From an uncultured Clostridium sp. (GTDB lineage Bacteria; Bacillota; Clostridia; Lachnospirales; Lachnospiraceae): a DNA stretch of 6,101 nucleotides. Both the position numbers and the translations under genes were made by a program. Under the pieces are notes generated by a model. The model had not been told where the DNA came from and ran no database searches. It saw only the letters and a program-made list of their open reading frames with translations. The stretch lies in assembly GCA_958349075.1 (NCBI GenBank), contig CATWBR010000278.1:1-6101 (forward strand). Direction: 5' to 3'. Below, piece after piece: positions 1 to 5,913 of the stretch. Each line of letters begins with the position of its first letter. Within the stretch, counting starts at the first letter, position 1.

Positions 1-291
1 ATATATACCCACAAGATATATTCCTATCTATTAGCAATTCCGTTGTAATACCATCCTGTAGGTAATCCGGCCCTCTTGCGTGTTGTATAGGTGCCTAAAA
101 TGCAGCAAGAACGCGTATTTTTGTTTTTTCCCAAATATCCTAATTCTCCCCATCCCAATTGTAATATTCCAGATTCTGTGGTATCCTTTCTTATGTATAC
201 AATAAAATAAGTCGTCAAAAATGTGTTTTTTATTACGGAATTCGACTATTTTTATGGTAATTAATGAGCCAAACAGCCAAGGAGGTAAAGA
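1..291. other. AT-rich upstream region without a supportable gene
   Basis: This stretch precedes the SPFH gene. No frame on either strand has a convincing start with a ribosome binding site and a recognisable protein. It contains a candidate promoter (159-187). Further down lies a nested weak fold: AAAAA-TGTG-TTTTT at 217-230 inside AGTCG (210-214) / CGACT (243-247), followed by TTTTT at 249-253. A possible leftward promoter on the minus strand (TTGACG at 218-213, CATAAG at 195-190, 17-nt spacer) is too weak to call. Bases 1-150 show nothing I can name. Confidence 0.6.
159..187 (+). promoter_or_regulatory. Candidate extended -10 promoter for the SPFH gene
   Basis: TTGTAA at 159-164 (4 of 6 matches to TTGACA) is followed by a 17-nt spacer and TATCCT at 182-187 (4 of 6 to TATAAT). 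A TG dinucleotide at 179-180 gives an extended -10 arrangement, which can compensate for the weak hexamers. Transcription would start near 194, leaving a leader of about 98 nt before the ATG at 292. A weaker alternative is TTACGG (233-238) with GGTAAT (256-261). The assignment is tentative. Confidence 0.35.
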
Positions 292-1587
292 ATGGTTATT
301 GTTGATGTGATAAAATATAATGGAAACCCGGATACGTTTGCCTGGAAATATCCAAGCGAGGAACTGGGGACCTGGACACAGCTTATTGTGAATGAGTCCC
401 AGGAAGCGATCCTGTTTAAAGGCGGACAGGCGCTGGATGTTTTCGGAAGCGGACGTCACACTTTAGATACGGCCAATATTCCCTTTTTGAACAAAATCAT
501 TAATCTGCCCTTCGGCAACCGTTCCCCTTTCACCGCAGAGGTGTGGTTCGTCAATAAGGCATATAATCTTGATGTAAAGTGGGGAACACCGACTCCAATC
601 CAGATACAGGATGCAAAGTATGGGATTTTTGTACCGGTCAGATCGAATGGGGCATTTGGAATACAGATTGAGGATTCAAAGAAATTTCTGGTAAAACTGG
701 TGGGAACTCTTCCGGCTTTTGGAAAGATGGAGATTATCAAATATTTCAGAGGTCTGTACATAACGAAGGTCAAGGATTCCCTTTCCACTTATTTGATACA
801 TAAACAGATCAGCATCCTGGAAATTAACGCGTATTTGGATGAACTGTCCGAATTCATGAAAGCACGGATGGAGCCGGTTTTAGAGGAATACGGAATCAAG
901 CTGGCAGCTTTTTATGTCAATGATGTAAGCGTCCCCGAAGAGGATCCGGCTGTAAAACAGTTGAAGGCGGCCCTTGCAAAGCGGGCGGAGATGAATATTA
1001 TCGGATATAATTATCAGCAGGAACGTTCCTTTGATACGTTGGAAGGAGCCGCGAAAAATACCGGTTCGACGGCTGCACCGCTTATGGGAGCAGGCATGGG
1101 CCTGGGAATGGGTTTTGGAATGGGGAACGGCGTAGGCGGAGCCTTTAATGAGATAACACAGGGATTAAAGACGGACGGCGGCGGAACCAAAGAATGCCCT
1201 AAGTGCCATGCCGCCATGACGGGAAATCAAAGATTCTGCGGTATGTGCGGTTTTGATACCGATCAGGAGCCGAAAGAAGAAAAGACGGAGGCAAAATGTT
1301 CGGCATGCGGATGCAAAATTACAAAAACTGTTAAATTTTGCCCACAATGCGGCAGAAAGATAAATCACTGTCCGGAATGCGGCAATGATTTGGCGGAGGG
1401 AACTGCTGAGTGTTCTGTCTGCGGGTATGAACTGCAAAAGAAATGTCCCGGATGCGGAGCCGCAATTTCCGCTGAAATGAAATTCTGTCCGGAGTGCGGA
1501 GAAGCTCTGGTAAAGAGATGCCCGAAATGCGGCACGGCATTTGAAGGCAGTCCTAAATTTTGTCTGGAATGTGGAGAAAAGCTCTAA
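292..1587 (+). CDS. SPFH (stomatin/prohibitin-like) protein with five C-terminal zinc ribbons, YdjI/COG4260-like
   Basis: A 431-residue protein. The ATG follows AAGGAGGT at 279-286 with 5 nt spacing, a strong Firmicute ribosome binding site. Residues from about 25 to 235 resemble the SPFH fold of the YdjI/COG4260 group (ILFKGGQALDVFGSGRHTLDT near 40-60, IPFLNKIINLPFGN near 63-76). A Gly/Met-rich flexible linker occupies about 264-284. Five four-cysteine zinc ribbons then follow: C302/C305/C316/C319, C336/C339/C350/C353, C360/C363/C374/C377, C385/C388/C399/C402 and C410/C413/C424/C427. No signal peptide or membrane helix is evident, so it is probably cytoplasmic and recruited to the inner face of the membrane. 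In B. subtilis the related YdjI works with PspA in envelope stress; a similar scaffold role here is inference. Five ribbons is more than I would expect for the family. The next gene starts 11 bp downstream and is probably co-transcribed. Confidence 0.85.
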   Translation: MVIVDVIKYNGNPDTFAWKYPSEELGTWTQLIVNESQEAILFKGGQALDVFGSGRHTLDTANIPFLNKIINLPFGNRSPFTAEVWFVNKAYNLDVKWGTPTPIQIQDAKYGIFVPVRSNGAFGIQIEDSKKFLVKLVGTLPAFGKMEIIKYFRGLYITKVKDSLSTYLIHKQISILEINAYLDELSEFMKARMEPVLEEYGIKLAAFYVNDVSVPEEDPAVKQLKAALAKRAEMNIIGYNYQQERSFDTLEGAAKNTGSTAAPLMGAGMGLGMGFGMGNGVGGAFNEITQGLKTDGGGTKECPKCHAAMTGNQRFCGMCGFDTDQEPKEEKTEAKCSACGCKITKTVKFCPQCGRKINHCPECGNDLAEGTAECSVCGYELQKKCPGCGAAISAEMKFCPECGEALVKRCPKCGTAFEGSPKFCLECGEKL

Positions 1588-1598
1588 AGGAGACGTAG

Positions 1599-1979
1599 AT
1601 GAAATATAGAAAAACATATGGGATATTGGCGGCGTTAAGTATGATTCTGACATTGCTCCTTTGCGGATTATTCATCAGGGATTGGCATGGCGTAACGGCT
1701 GCCGCGCTGTTCTTCATGGTTTTGTCGGAAGGGGTTCTGTTTGGCGGATTAATATTCCTTGACGCAATAGCGGATAAGACATCCCAGATTATAGCGAGAG
1801 TCGGTATTGGTACGGTAATCATTATATACTCATTTTTGACATTTATAAGTTCTCTGCTTTTTATGACGGTACTGAAGGATGCGGTAAAGGGTTTTATCGC
1901 AGTAGAGGCTGTGCTGTTAATTGTGGGAATGATGGCCGGAATTATATTTTACACCATTTCAAAGGCAATGAAGCGGTGA
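1599..1979 (+). CDS. Small four-helix integral membrane protein of unknown function
   Basis: A 126-residue hydrophobic protein that I do not recognise as a named family. Four likely membrane helices lie at about 7-26, 34-58, 64-91 and 99-121. The N-terminus (MKYRK) and C-terminus (KAMKR) are basic, which by the positive-inside rule puts both ends in the cytoplasm. There is no cysteine ribbon or obvious catalytic motif; single acidic residues (E44, E103) sit inside predicted helices. The start is well supported: AAAGGAG at 1586-1592 overlaps the stop codon of the SPFH gene and lies 6 nt before the ATG. The 11-bp gap implies one transcript with that gene. By position it is a candidate membrane anchor or partner for the SPFH protein, which is inference from context only. 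Confidence 0.75.
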   Translation: MKYRKTYGILAALSMILTLLLCGLFIRDWHGVTAAALFFMVLSEGVLFGGLIFLDAIADKTSQIIARVGIGTVIIIYSFLTFISSLLFMTVLKDAVKGFIAVEAVLLIVGMMAGIIFYTISKAMKR

Positions 1980-2003
1980 CCTGTGCCTTTGCAGGCCGCG
2001 GCC
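1973..2003 (+). other. GC-rich dyad and perfect palindrome after the small membrane-protein gene
   Basis: GGCCGCGGCC at 1994-2003 is a perfect 10-bp palindrome. It overlaps an imperfect hairpin in which GCGG (1973-1976) and CCTG (1980-1983) pair with CAGG (1992-1995) and CCGC (1996-1999), leaving the TGA stop codon (1977-1979) as a bulge. No T-run follows (ATTAATTAC), so an intrinsic terminator is not supported. It may attenuate read-through or protect the transcript 3' end. Confidence 0.3.
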
Positions 2004-2028
2004 ATTAATTACAGGATTGAATGGAATA

Positions 2029-2057
2029 TTGAAATGGATTTTTTAGTATAACATAAT
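2029..2057 (+). promoter_or_regulatory. Likely sigma-A promoter for the third membrane-module gene
   Basis: TTGAAA at 2029-2034 (5 of 6 to consensus), a 17-nt spacer, and CATAAT at 2052-2057 (5 of 6). Transcription would begin near 2064, giving a leader of roughly 18 nt that contains the GGAGG at 2069-2073 before the GTG at 2082. The gene can therefore probably be expressed independently of the SPFH gene, about 100 bp after the preceding stop codon. Confidence 0.55.
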
Positions 2058-2081
2058 AATTACAGCATGGAGGTATCTGAG

Positions 2082-2654
2082 GTGGACAGTTCCAAAACAG
2101 CCCTGTTAATAAACCAGATTATCGAAAAGATTCAATTGGTGGCAGGGATAATCATATTGCTGCTCTTCGGTTTGTGTACGATTATGTCGTTTTACGATCC
2201 CGAGCTGGGAGCAGGCGGTTTCTTACAATTTTGTCTTGTCTGTGATGTGATAGGACTGGTCCTGATTGTGTTCAGCAGGAAAAGACGTAAGCTGACCGTG
2301 GATTTTAAAAAATATGTAACGGCTTTGTCGGGCAGCCAGGAGGGAAACATTGATTATTTGGCTGCAGCCCTCAATACTTCCCCGGATGTTGTAAAGTCCA
2401 ATATCGAAAAAATGATCAAAAAGAATTTATTTGCCAATGCTTACATCGATGCAAATTCCAACCGGCTGGTAATTGGCGCGAAGAATCAGGCCGCAGCGCG
2501 GTCACAGACGGTTTTGCCGGTTAACCAGGCGCCGGGACAGCCCAGGATAGAATATATGACGGTGAACTGCAGAGGATGCGGAGGCGTGAACAAGGTGGCA
2601 AGAGGAGCAGTAGCGGAATGTGAATACTGCGGCTCTATGATAAAGGGCGAATAA
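2082..2654 (+). CDS. Two-helix membrane protein with PCI/winged-helix-like segment and C-terminal zinc ribbon
   Basis: I place the start at GTG 2082, giving 190 residues. GGAGG at 2069-2073 sits 8 nt upstream, whereas the in-frame ATG at 2067 overlaps that site, has no ribosome binding site of its own and would lie about 3 nt from the predicted transcription start. Two membrane helices are visible (about 17-37 and 46-64), followed by a positive stop (RKRRK, 66-70). Residues about 74-132 (DYLAAALNTSPDVVKSNIEKM... to RLVIG) look like the PCI/winged-helix-type segment seen in Clostridia membrane proteins. A linker leads to one zinc ribbon with C163, C166, C180 and C183. Both termini are probably cytoplasmic. 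No enzymatic motif is seen. Its ribbon and its position link it to the SPFH gene; the exact function is unknown. Confidence 0.75.
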   Translation: MDSSKTALLINQIIEKIQLVAGIIILLLFGLCTIMSFYDPELGAGGFLQFCLVCDVIGLVLIVFSRKRRKLTVDFKKYVTALSGSQEGNIDYLAAALNTSPDVVKSNIEKMIKKNLFANAYIDANSNRLVIGAKNQAAARSQTVLPVNQAPGQPRIEYMTVNCRGCGGVNKVARGAVAECEYCGSMIKGE

Positions 2655-2655
2655 G

Positions 2656-2695
2656 ATAGAATGCGGACCGAATAGAATGCAAATAAGATAGATGC
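2656..2695 (+). repeat. Three short direct repeats with 16-bp period
   Basis: ATAGAATGC occurs at 2656-2664 and 2672-2680, and the variant ATAGATGC at 2688-2695. The copies begin exactly 16 bp apart. Copies one and three are each preceded by AATAAG. The array starts two bases after the stop codon of the upstream gene. It is too short and too few-copied to be a CRISPR or a typical minisatellite. Confidence 0.5.
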
Positions 2696-2703
2696 ACTTA
2701 TTT
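2681..2703. terminator. Weak AT-rich hairpin, possible 3' end of the + strand transcript
   Basis: AAATAAG (2681-2687) pairs perfectly with CTTATTT (2697-2703) across a 9-nt loop. The 7-bp stem has only one G:C pair and is followed by ATCATAATAG rather than a clean T-run, so it is a poor intrinsic terminator in either direction. Confidence 0.25.
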
Positions 2704-2715
2704 ATCATAATAGAG

Positions 2716-2746
2716 AAAAATCCCCCTGCTGTCAAAATATTGGCAG
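2716..2746 (-). terminator. Possible terminator of the dehydrogenase operon
   Basis: Read on the minus strand, CTGCCAA (2746-2740) pairs with TTG and GCAG (2735-2733 and 2729-2726) around a 4-nt loop, with a 3-nt bulge ACA. The stem is followed by GGGGGA and then TTTTT at 2720-2716. The bulge and the gap before the T-run weaken the case. It lies about 45 bp past the DUF1667 stop codon. Confidence 0.3.
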
Positions 2747-2791
2747 TTGAGATGCCGCCATCCGCGCCCCGGCAGCGTTTTCAGCCCTCTA

Positions 2792-3157
2792 TCAATTCAT
2801 CCTTTCAATGGGCCGTGTTGCAATAACATCACTCCCCAGTCCGAGCACATCGTGTATCAGGATCTGCCCGATCTGCACAGGTGCATCAAGACTGAGTTTC
2901 CGGATTTCACCCATGACGTCGAAGATTTTCTCCCTGGGGACAGGGTTCGTCAGACGCACGCTGCAAAGTGGGAGTTCCCCGCCCCTGACCAGAACCGAGG
3001 TGGAGATGGTACGCACCGGATGAGTCAGTTCCTGCCTGACGTAGTCGGCTCCCCTGGGACATTTGTTTCCTTTTAGGGAGTGGATTTCGGTACCGTCGTA
3101 CGCTGCCTCAATTTCACAGCCATTGGGGCAGAGAATGCAGGTAAATATTTTAGTCAT
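2792..3157 (-). CDS. DUF1667 protein, probable Fe-S subunit of the flavin dehydrogenase complex
   Basis: A 121-residue protein of the DUF1667 type, about full length for the family. Its N-terminal half carries C7-x2-C10-x3-C14 and C33 in the context CPNGC...GNKCPRG. This spacing resembles the [4Fe-4S] N-terminal segment of molybdopterin oxidoreductases, so binding of an iron-sulfur cluster is a reasonable inference. The remainder (about 40-121) has no cysteine and includes LTNPVPREKIFDVM, probably a protein-interaction domain. The ATG lies within the end of the upstream frame (8-nt overlap, ATGACTAA). An AGGTGGTG ribosome binding site at 3172-3165 sits 7 nt before it. It is last in the operon. 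In related anaerobes this family is found beside GlpA-like and NAD(P)/FAD oxidoreductase genes, suggesting it plays the electron-transfer role that GlpC has in E. coli; that substitution is inferred. Confidence 0.8.
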   Translation of the reverse strand: MTKIFTCILCPNGCEIEAAYDGTEIHSLKGNKCPRGADYVRQELTHPVRTISTSVLVRGGELPLCSVRLTNPVPREKIFDVMGEIRKLSLDAPVQIGQILIHDVLGLGSDVIATRPIERMN

Positions 3158-4391
3158 TGCTCATCACCACCTTTATTGTATGATTTGAAAGGAGAGCACT
3201 CTTAGGGAGGGCAATCTGTTCCATCTCTGCAGGGATCATCCTGTCAAAATGCTCGGAGAAAATTATTTTTCCCTCCTGTTCTAAACGGACGCAGCAGTTT
3301 TGGACCGGCCTGCGGGGACGGAAAGAGAGAAGCGTATCGCAGGTCCCGGTGATCTTCTGAGGCACGGTGTACCCAATGGATCCGTCTGTTTCCAGAGAAA
3401 TGGTCGGAACAGGGAGACTGCCGGCCAGATAGCGTGTTACGGAATCGGCGAGCCGTTCCGACTCCAGGGAAACAAAGTCCACCAGATCGTGTACATGGAG
3501 AACATTACCGGCGGCAAATATGCCGGGCGTGCTGGTTTGGTAAAATTCGTCCACCACAGCGCCCTTAGTCCGGGGATCCAGCTCCACATCCGCCATGGAG
3601 GTCAGTTCATTCTCCGGTATCAGGCCGACGGAGAGGATGAGCGTATCACAGGGATATTCTTTTTCCGTACCAGGTATTGGATTCATCTCTTCATCCACCT
3701 TACTTACAACTACGGATTCCAGGCGGTTATGGCCCTTAATTTCCGTCACGGTGTGGCTTAGGTAGAGGGGAATCTGGTAATCGTTCAGGCATTGTTCAAT
3801 GTTGCGGGGAAGACCGCTGGGGTAGGGCTGTATTTCAAATACGGCTTCAACCGAGGCACCTTCGAGGGTCAGCCTTCTGGCCATGATCATTCCGATGTCG
3901 CCGGAACCCAGGATGACAACGCGTTTCCCGATCATTTTGTTTTTCAAATTGATATATGTCTGTGCCACTCCGGCTGTAAAGACGCCGGATGGCCGTTCAC
4001 CGGGGATGGACAGTGCGCCGCGGGTGCGCTCCCGGCATCCCATGGTCAGGATGACGGCGTCCGCCTGATAACATGACAGTCCGCCGGAGGAGGAGGCGGT
4101 CACCCTCCTGTCGGGTGTAAGGCCGATTACCGTGGTATCTGTGACAAAATCGATTCCCAGTTCTTTTACACGATCGATAAAATACTGGGCATATTCCGGT
4201 CCTGACAGGCTCGTCTTAAAGCGTGTCAGTCCAAACCCGTCGTGGATACACTGGCGGAGGATTCCGCCCAGGTGATGTTCCCGCTCCACAATCAGGATAT
4301 CGCGGACGCCGTTTTCCCTTAGTTTAATTGCGGCAGCCAGGCCTCCCGGGCCGCCGCCAATGATAATCACATCTTTATGGATTTTATTCAT
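3150..4391 (-). CDS. NAD(P)/FAD-dependent oxidoreductase subunit, pyridine nucleotide-disulfide oxidoreductase-like
   Basis: A 413-residue soluble flavoprotein. The N-terminal FAD Rossmann motif is GGGPGG (12-17), with acidic E36 at the end of the second strand. The family signature GGILRQCIHDGFG follows at 42-54. A second Rossmann motif, GSGDIG (162-167), is suited to NAD(P)H. The C-terminal FAD contact TPGIFAAGNV lies around 288-297. Residues beyond about 320 form an extra domain common to this group. No CxxC redox disulfide is seen, so it is not a thioredoxin-reductase-type enzyme. The ATG overlaps the stop codon of the upstream dehydrogenase gene (ATGA, 4 nt), indicating translational coupling. 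It probably relays electrons between the DAO-type subunit and NAD(H), like the second flavoprotein in dye-linked proline dehydrogenase and HcnB-type complexes. That partner role is inferred from the operon. It could be labelled GlpB-like, but its twin Rossmann architecture argues for caution. Confidence 0.85.
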   Translation of the reverse strand: MNKIHKDVIIIGGGPGGLAAAIKLRENGVRDILIVEREHHLGGILRQCIHDGFGLTRFKTSLSGPEYAQYFIDRVKELGIDFVTDTTVIGLTPDRRVTASSSGGLSCYQADAVILTMGCRERTRGALSIPGERPSGVFTAGVAQTYINLKNKMIGKRVVILGSGDIGMIMARRLTLEGASVEAVFEIQPYPSGLPRNIEQCLNDYQIPLYLSHTVTEIKGHNRLESVVVSKVDEEMNPIPGTEKEYPCDTLILSVGLIPENELTSMADVELDPRTKGAVVDEFYQTSTPGIFAAGNVLHVHDLVDFVSLESERLADSVTRYLAGSLPVPTISLETDGSIGYTVPQKITGTCDTLLSFRPRRPVQNCCVRLEQEGKIIFSEHFDRMIPAEMEQIALPKSALLSNHTIKVVMSND

Positions 4392-5905
4392 TCGTCTCTC
4401 ACCGCCCCCGTAAATATGGATGAGCCTTTCCGGCTGTATGTAAGTTCCGTAAGTGGTATCTGTTTTTCCTGCATCAGAAGTTCCGTGATCCTCGTTTGGC
4501 AGTAGCCTCCCTGGCAGCGGCCCATCATGGCCCGGCAGCGGTATTTCACGCCAGTTACGGTATTGGCGCCCAGCGGGCGCCGGATGGCATCTAAAACCTC
4601 CGCTTTCGTGATTGTTTCACAGCGGCAGATAATTTCACCGTAATCCGGGTTTCTGCGGATCAACTGTTCCTGCCTCTCCGGTGTACAGCCGCGGAAGGAA
4701 GAGAAACGCTTTCGGATAGGATTAAAGTTTTGATTCGGTTTGAGCGTCTCGACCTCTTGGATCAGCCGTGCAACTTCACGGGAGATCGGAACGGCACTGG
4801 TGAGTCCGGGCGATTCGATGCCGACGAGATTAACGGTGCGGGGCGCGAGTTCATCACGGCGTTCTATGACAAAATCGTGATAACCTCCGACACCCTTGGG
4901 CGTAAGTTTGGGCCTTATCCCGGCAAAGTTGCGGATGAAACTGTCTCTTTTTATGTAGGGGAAAATGCGTCCCCCGTCTTTTATCAGCATATCCATAATA
5001 TCTTTGGTAGCGGCGTAATTGTCGCGTTCATCGATATACTCGGTGCTGGGACCGATCATGATGTTGCCGTCTACCGTTGGCGTCAGATGGATCCCCAGTC
5101 CGCCGGTACTGTAATCGGGCACCGGATAGGCCGGCAGGGGCAGTTTACCCCCCAGATTTTTGTCTAAAATAAAATATTCCCCCCTGCACGGATAGATGGT
5201 ATACTCATCGATTCCCAACATGGCCGATATTTTATCGGAAAATAGACCGGCGCAGTTGATAACCCAGCGGGTCATGAAAACCCCGTTTTTTGTATGGACA
5301 CGGTAAAGAAAGTTTTCTCCCTCCGGAAATGAGCCGCCAAAAGGAGCGGCGTCTCCTGAAAAATCCGTTTCGCGGGTGACAGCCGTGACCTCGCGGTTAA
5401 AGAAGAATTCCACCCCGTTTTCCGCAGCATTTTCGGCCAGTCCAAAGGTGAATTCAAACGGGCTTAAGATGGCGGTGGTGGGAGACCACATGGCAAACTC
5501 GCCGCCGATACAGGGAGCCTTCGCGCGGATAAAATCTTTCTCTACGATTTCCAGTCCGCGGATTCCGTTTTTTTCCCCTGTTTCCTTCATTTCCCAAAGT
5601 TTCTCCCGGTCTTCCCCGGAAAAACCGACGATCAGCTTTCCGGTTCTTTTATACGGAATATCGAGCTCTCCCGCGATCTGATCAAAACAGGCGTTTCCCT
5701 CCACACAAAACTTTGCCATCAGGGAACCCGGTTTATTATTATATCCGGAATGAAGCACCGCCGAGTTGTGGGAGCTGGTTTCACAGCACACGTCGGGAGC
5801 CTTTTCCACTACCGCAGTTTTCAGACGGTACCGTGAAAGTTCACGGGCCACAGCGCAGCCGATAACTCCTGCCCCTATTATTGTAATGTCATATATTTGG
5901 TTCAA
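4388..5905 (-). CDS. FAD-dependent dehydrogenase (GlpA/LhgO-like, DAO family) with C-terminal BFD-type [2Fe-2S] domain
   Basis: A 505-residue catalytic-type subunit. The FAD Rossmann motif GAGVIG (11-16) with E34 is followed by the substrate/flavin signature TSSHNSAVLHSGY (43-55). NCAGLFSD starts at 217, and the DAO C-terminal flavin loop GIESPGLTSA occupies 362-371. The tail carries a BFD-like domain: C427-x-C429, then C464-x4-C469 (CQGGYC), the usual four [2Fe-2S] ligands, plus an additional C457. The start is TTG at 5905, because the Rossmann strand begins almost immediately; the first downstream ATG is out of frame, and AAAGGGG lies 8 nt upstream. It probably oxidises sn-glycerol 3-phosphate to dihydroxyacetone phosphate, as in anaerobic GlpA, and passes electrons to the next subunit. 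Members of COG0579 also act on L-2-hydroxyglutarate and related substrates, and no glycerol genes are in view, so the substrate is unproven. First gene of the operon. Confidence 0.85.
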   Translation of the reverse strand: MNQIYDITIIGAGVIGCAVARELSRYRLKTAVVEKAPDVCCETSSHNSAVLHSGYNNKPGSLMAKFCVEGNACFDQIAGELDIPYKRTGKLIVGFSGEDREKLWEMKETGEKNGIRGLEIVEKDFIRAKAPCIGGEFAMWSPTTAILSPFEFTFGLAENAAENGVEFFFNREVTAVTRETDFSGDAAPFGGSFPEGENFLYRVHTKNGVFMTRWVINCAGLFSDKISAMLGIDEYTIYPCRGEYFILDKNLGGKLPLPAYPVPDYSTGGLGIHLTPTVDGNIMIGPSTEYIDERDNYAATKDIMDMLIKDGGRIFPYIKRDSFIRNFAGIRPKLTPKGVGGYHDFVIERRDELAPRTVNLVGIESPGLTSAVPISREVARLIQEVETLKPNQNFNPIRKRFSSFRGCTPERQEQLIRRNPDYGEIICRCETITKAEVLDAIRRPLGANTVTGVKYRCRAMMGRCQGGYCQTRITELLMQEKQIPLTELTYSRKGSSIFTGAVRDE

Positions 5906-5913
5906 TTAGTAAA

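Larger units (their letters stand above)
2655..2791. other. Convergent intergenic spacer between the two gene groups
   Basis: This 137-bp spacer separates the stop codon of the + strand zinc-ribbon gene from that of the - strand DUF1667 gene. No coding frame is supported. It contains a 16-bp-period direct repeat (2656-2695), an AT-rich hairpin (2681-2703) and a bulged hairpin with a distal T-run reading leftward (2716-2746). A further GC stem, TGCCG/CGGCA with a 12-nt loop, lies near 2753-2774 and is followed by GCGTTTT. Termination of both converging transcripts is expected here, but no single strong intrinsic terminator stands out. Confidence 0.6.

Noticed and set aside
24..218. Minus-strand 64-codon frame upstream of the SPFH gene
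   Set aside because: It needs a TTG start with no ribosome binding site, and its product resembles nothing I recognise.
31..459. Minus-strand 142-codon frame overlapping the SPFH gene start
   Set aside because: It is largely antisense to the well-supported SPFH gene and has no recognisable domain.
1165..1653. Minus-strand 162-codon frame opposite the zinc ribbons
   Set aside because: An antisense shadow produced by the repeated cysteine and glycine codons of the ribbon array.
2656..2695. CRISPR-like array
   Set aside because: The repeat unit is 9 bp with a 16-bp period, far below CRISPR repeat and spacer lengths, and no cas gene is present.
2747..3076. Plus-strand 109-codon frame across the DUF1667 gene
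   Set aside because: It lies opposite a gene with a conserved four-cysteine motif and a proper ribosome binding site.
3300..3761. Plus-strand 153-codon frame inside the NAD(P)/FAD oxidoreductase gene
   Set aside because: Antisense shadow of a gene with clear FAD and NAD motifs; the composition is not protein-like.
4730..5167. Plus-strand 145-codon frame inside the DAO-type dehydrogenase gene
   Set aside because: Antisense shadow; the minus-strand frame carries all conserved DAO motifs through this region.
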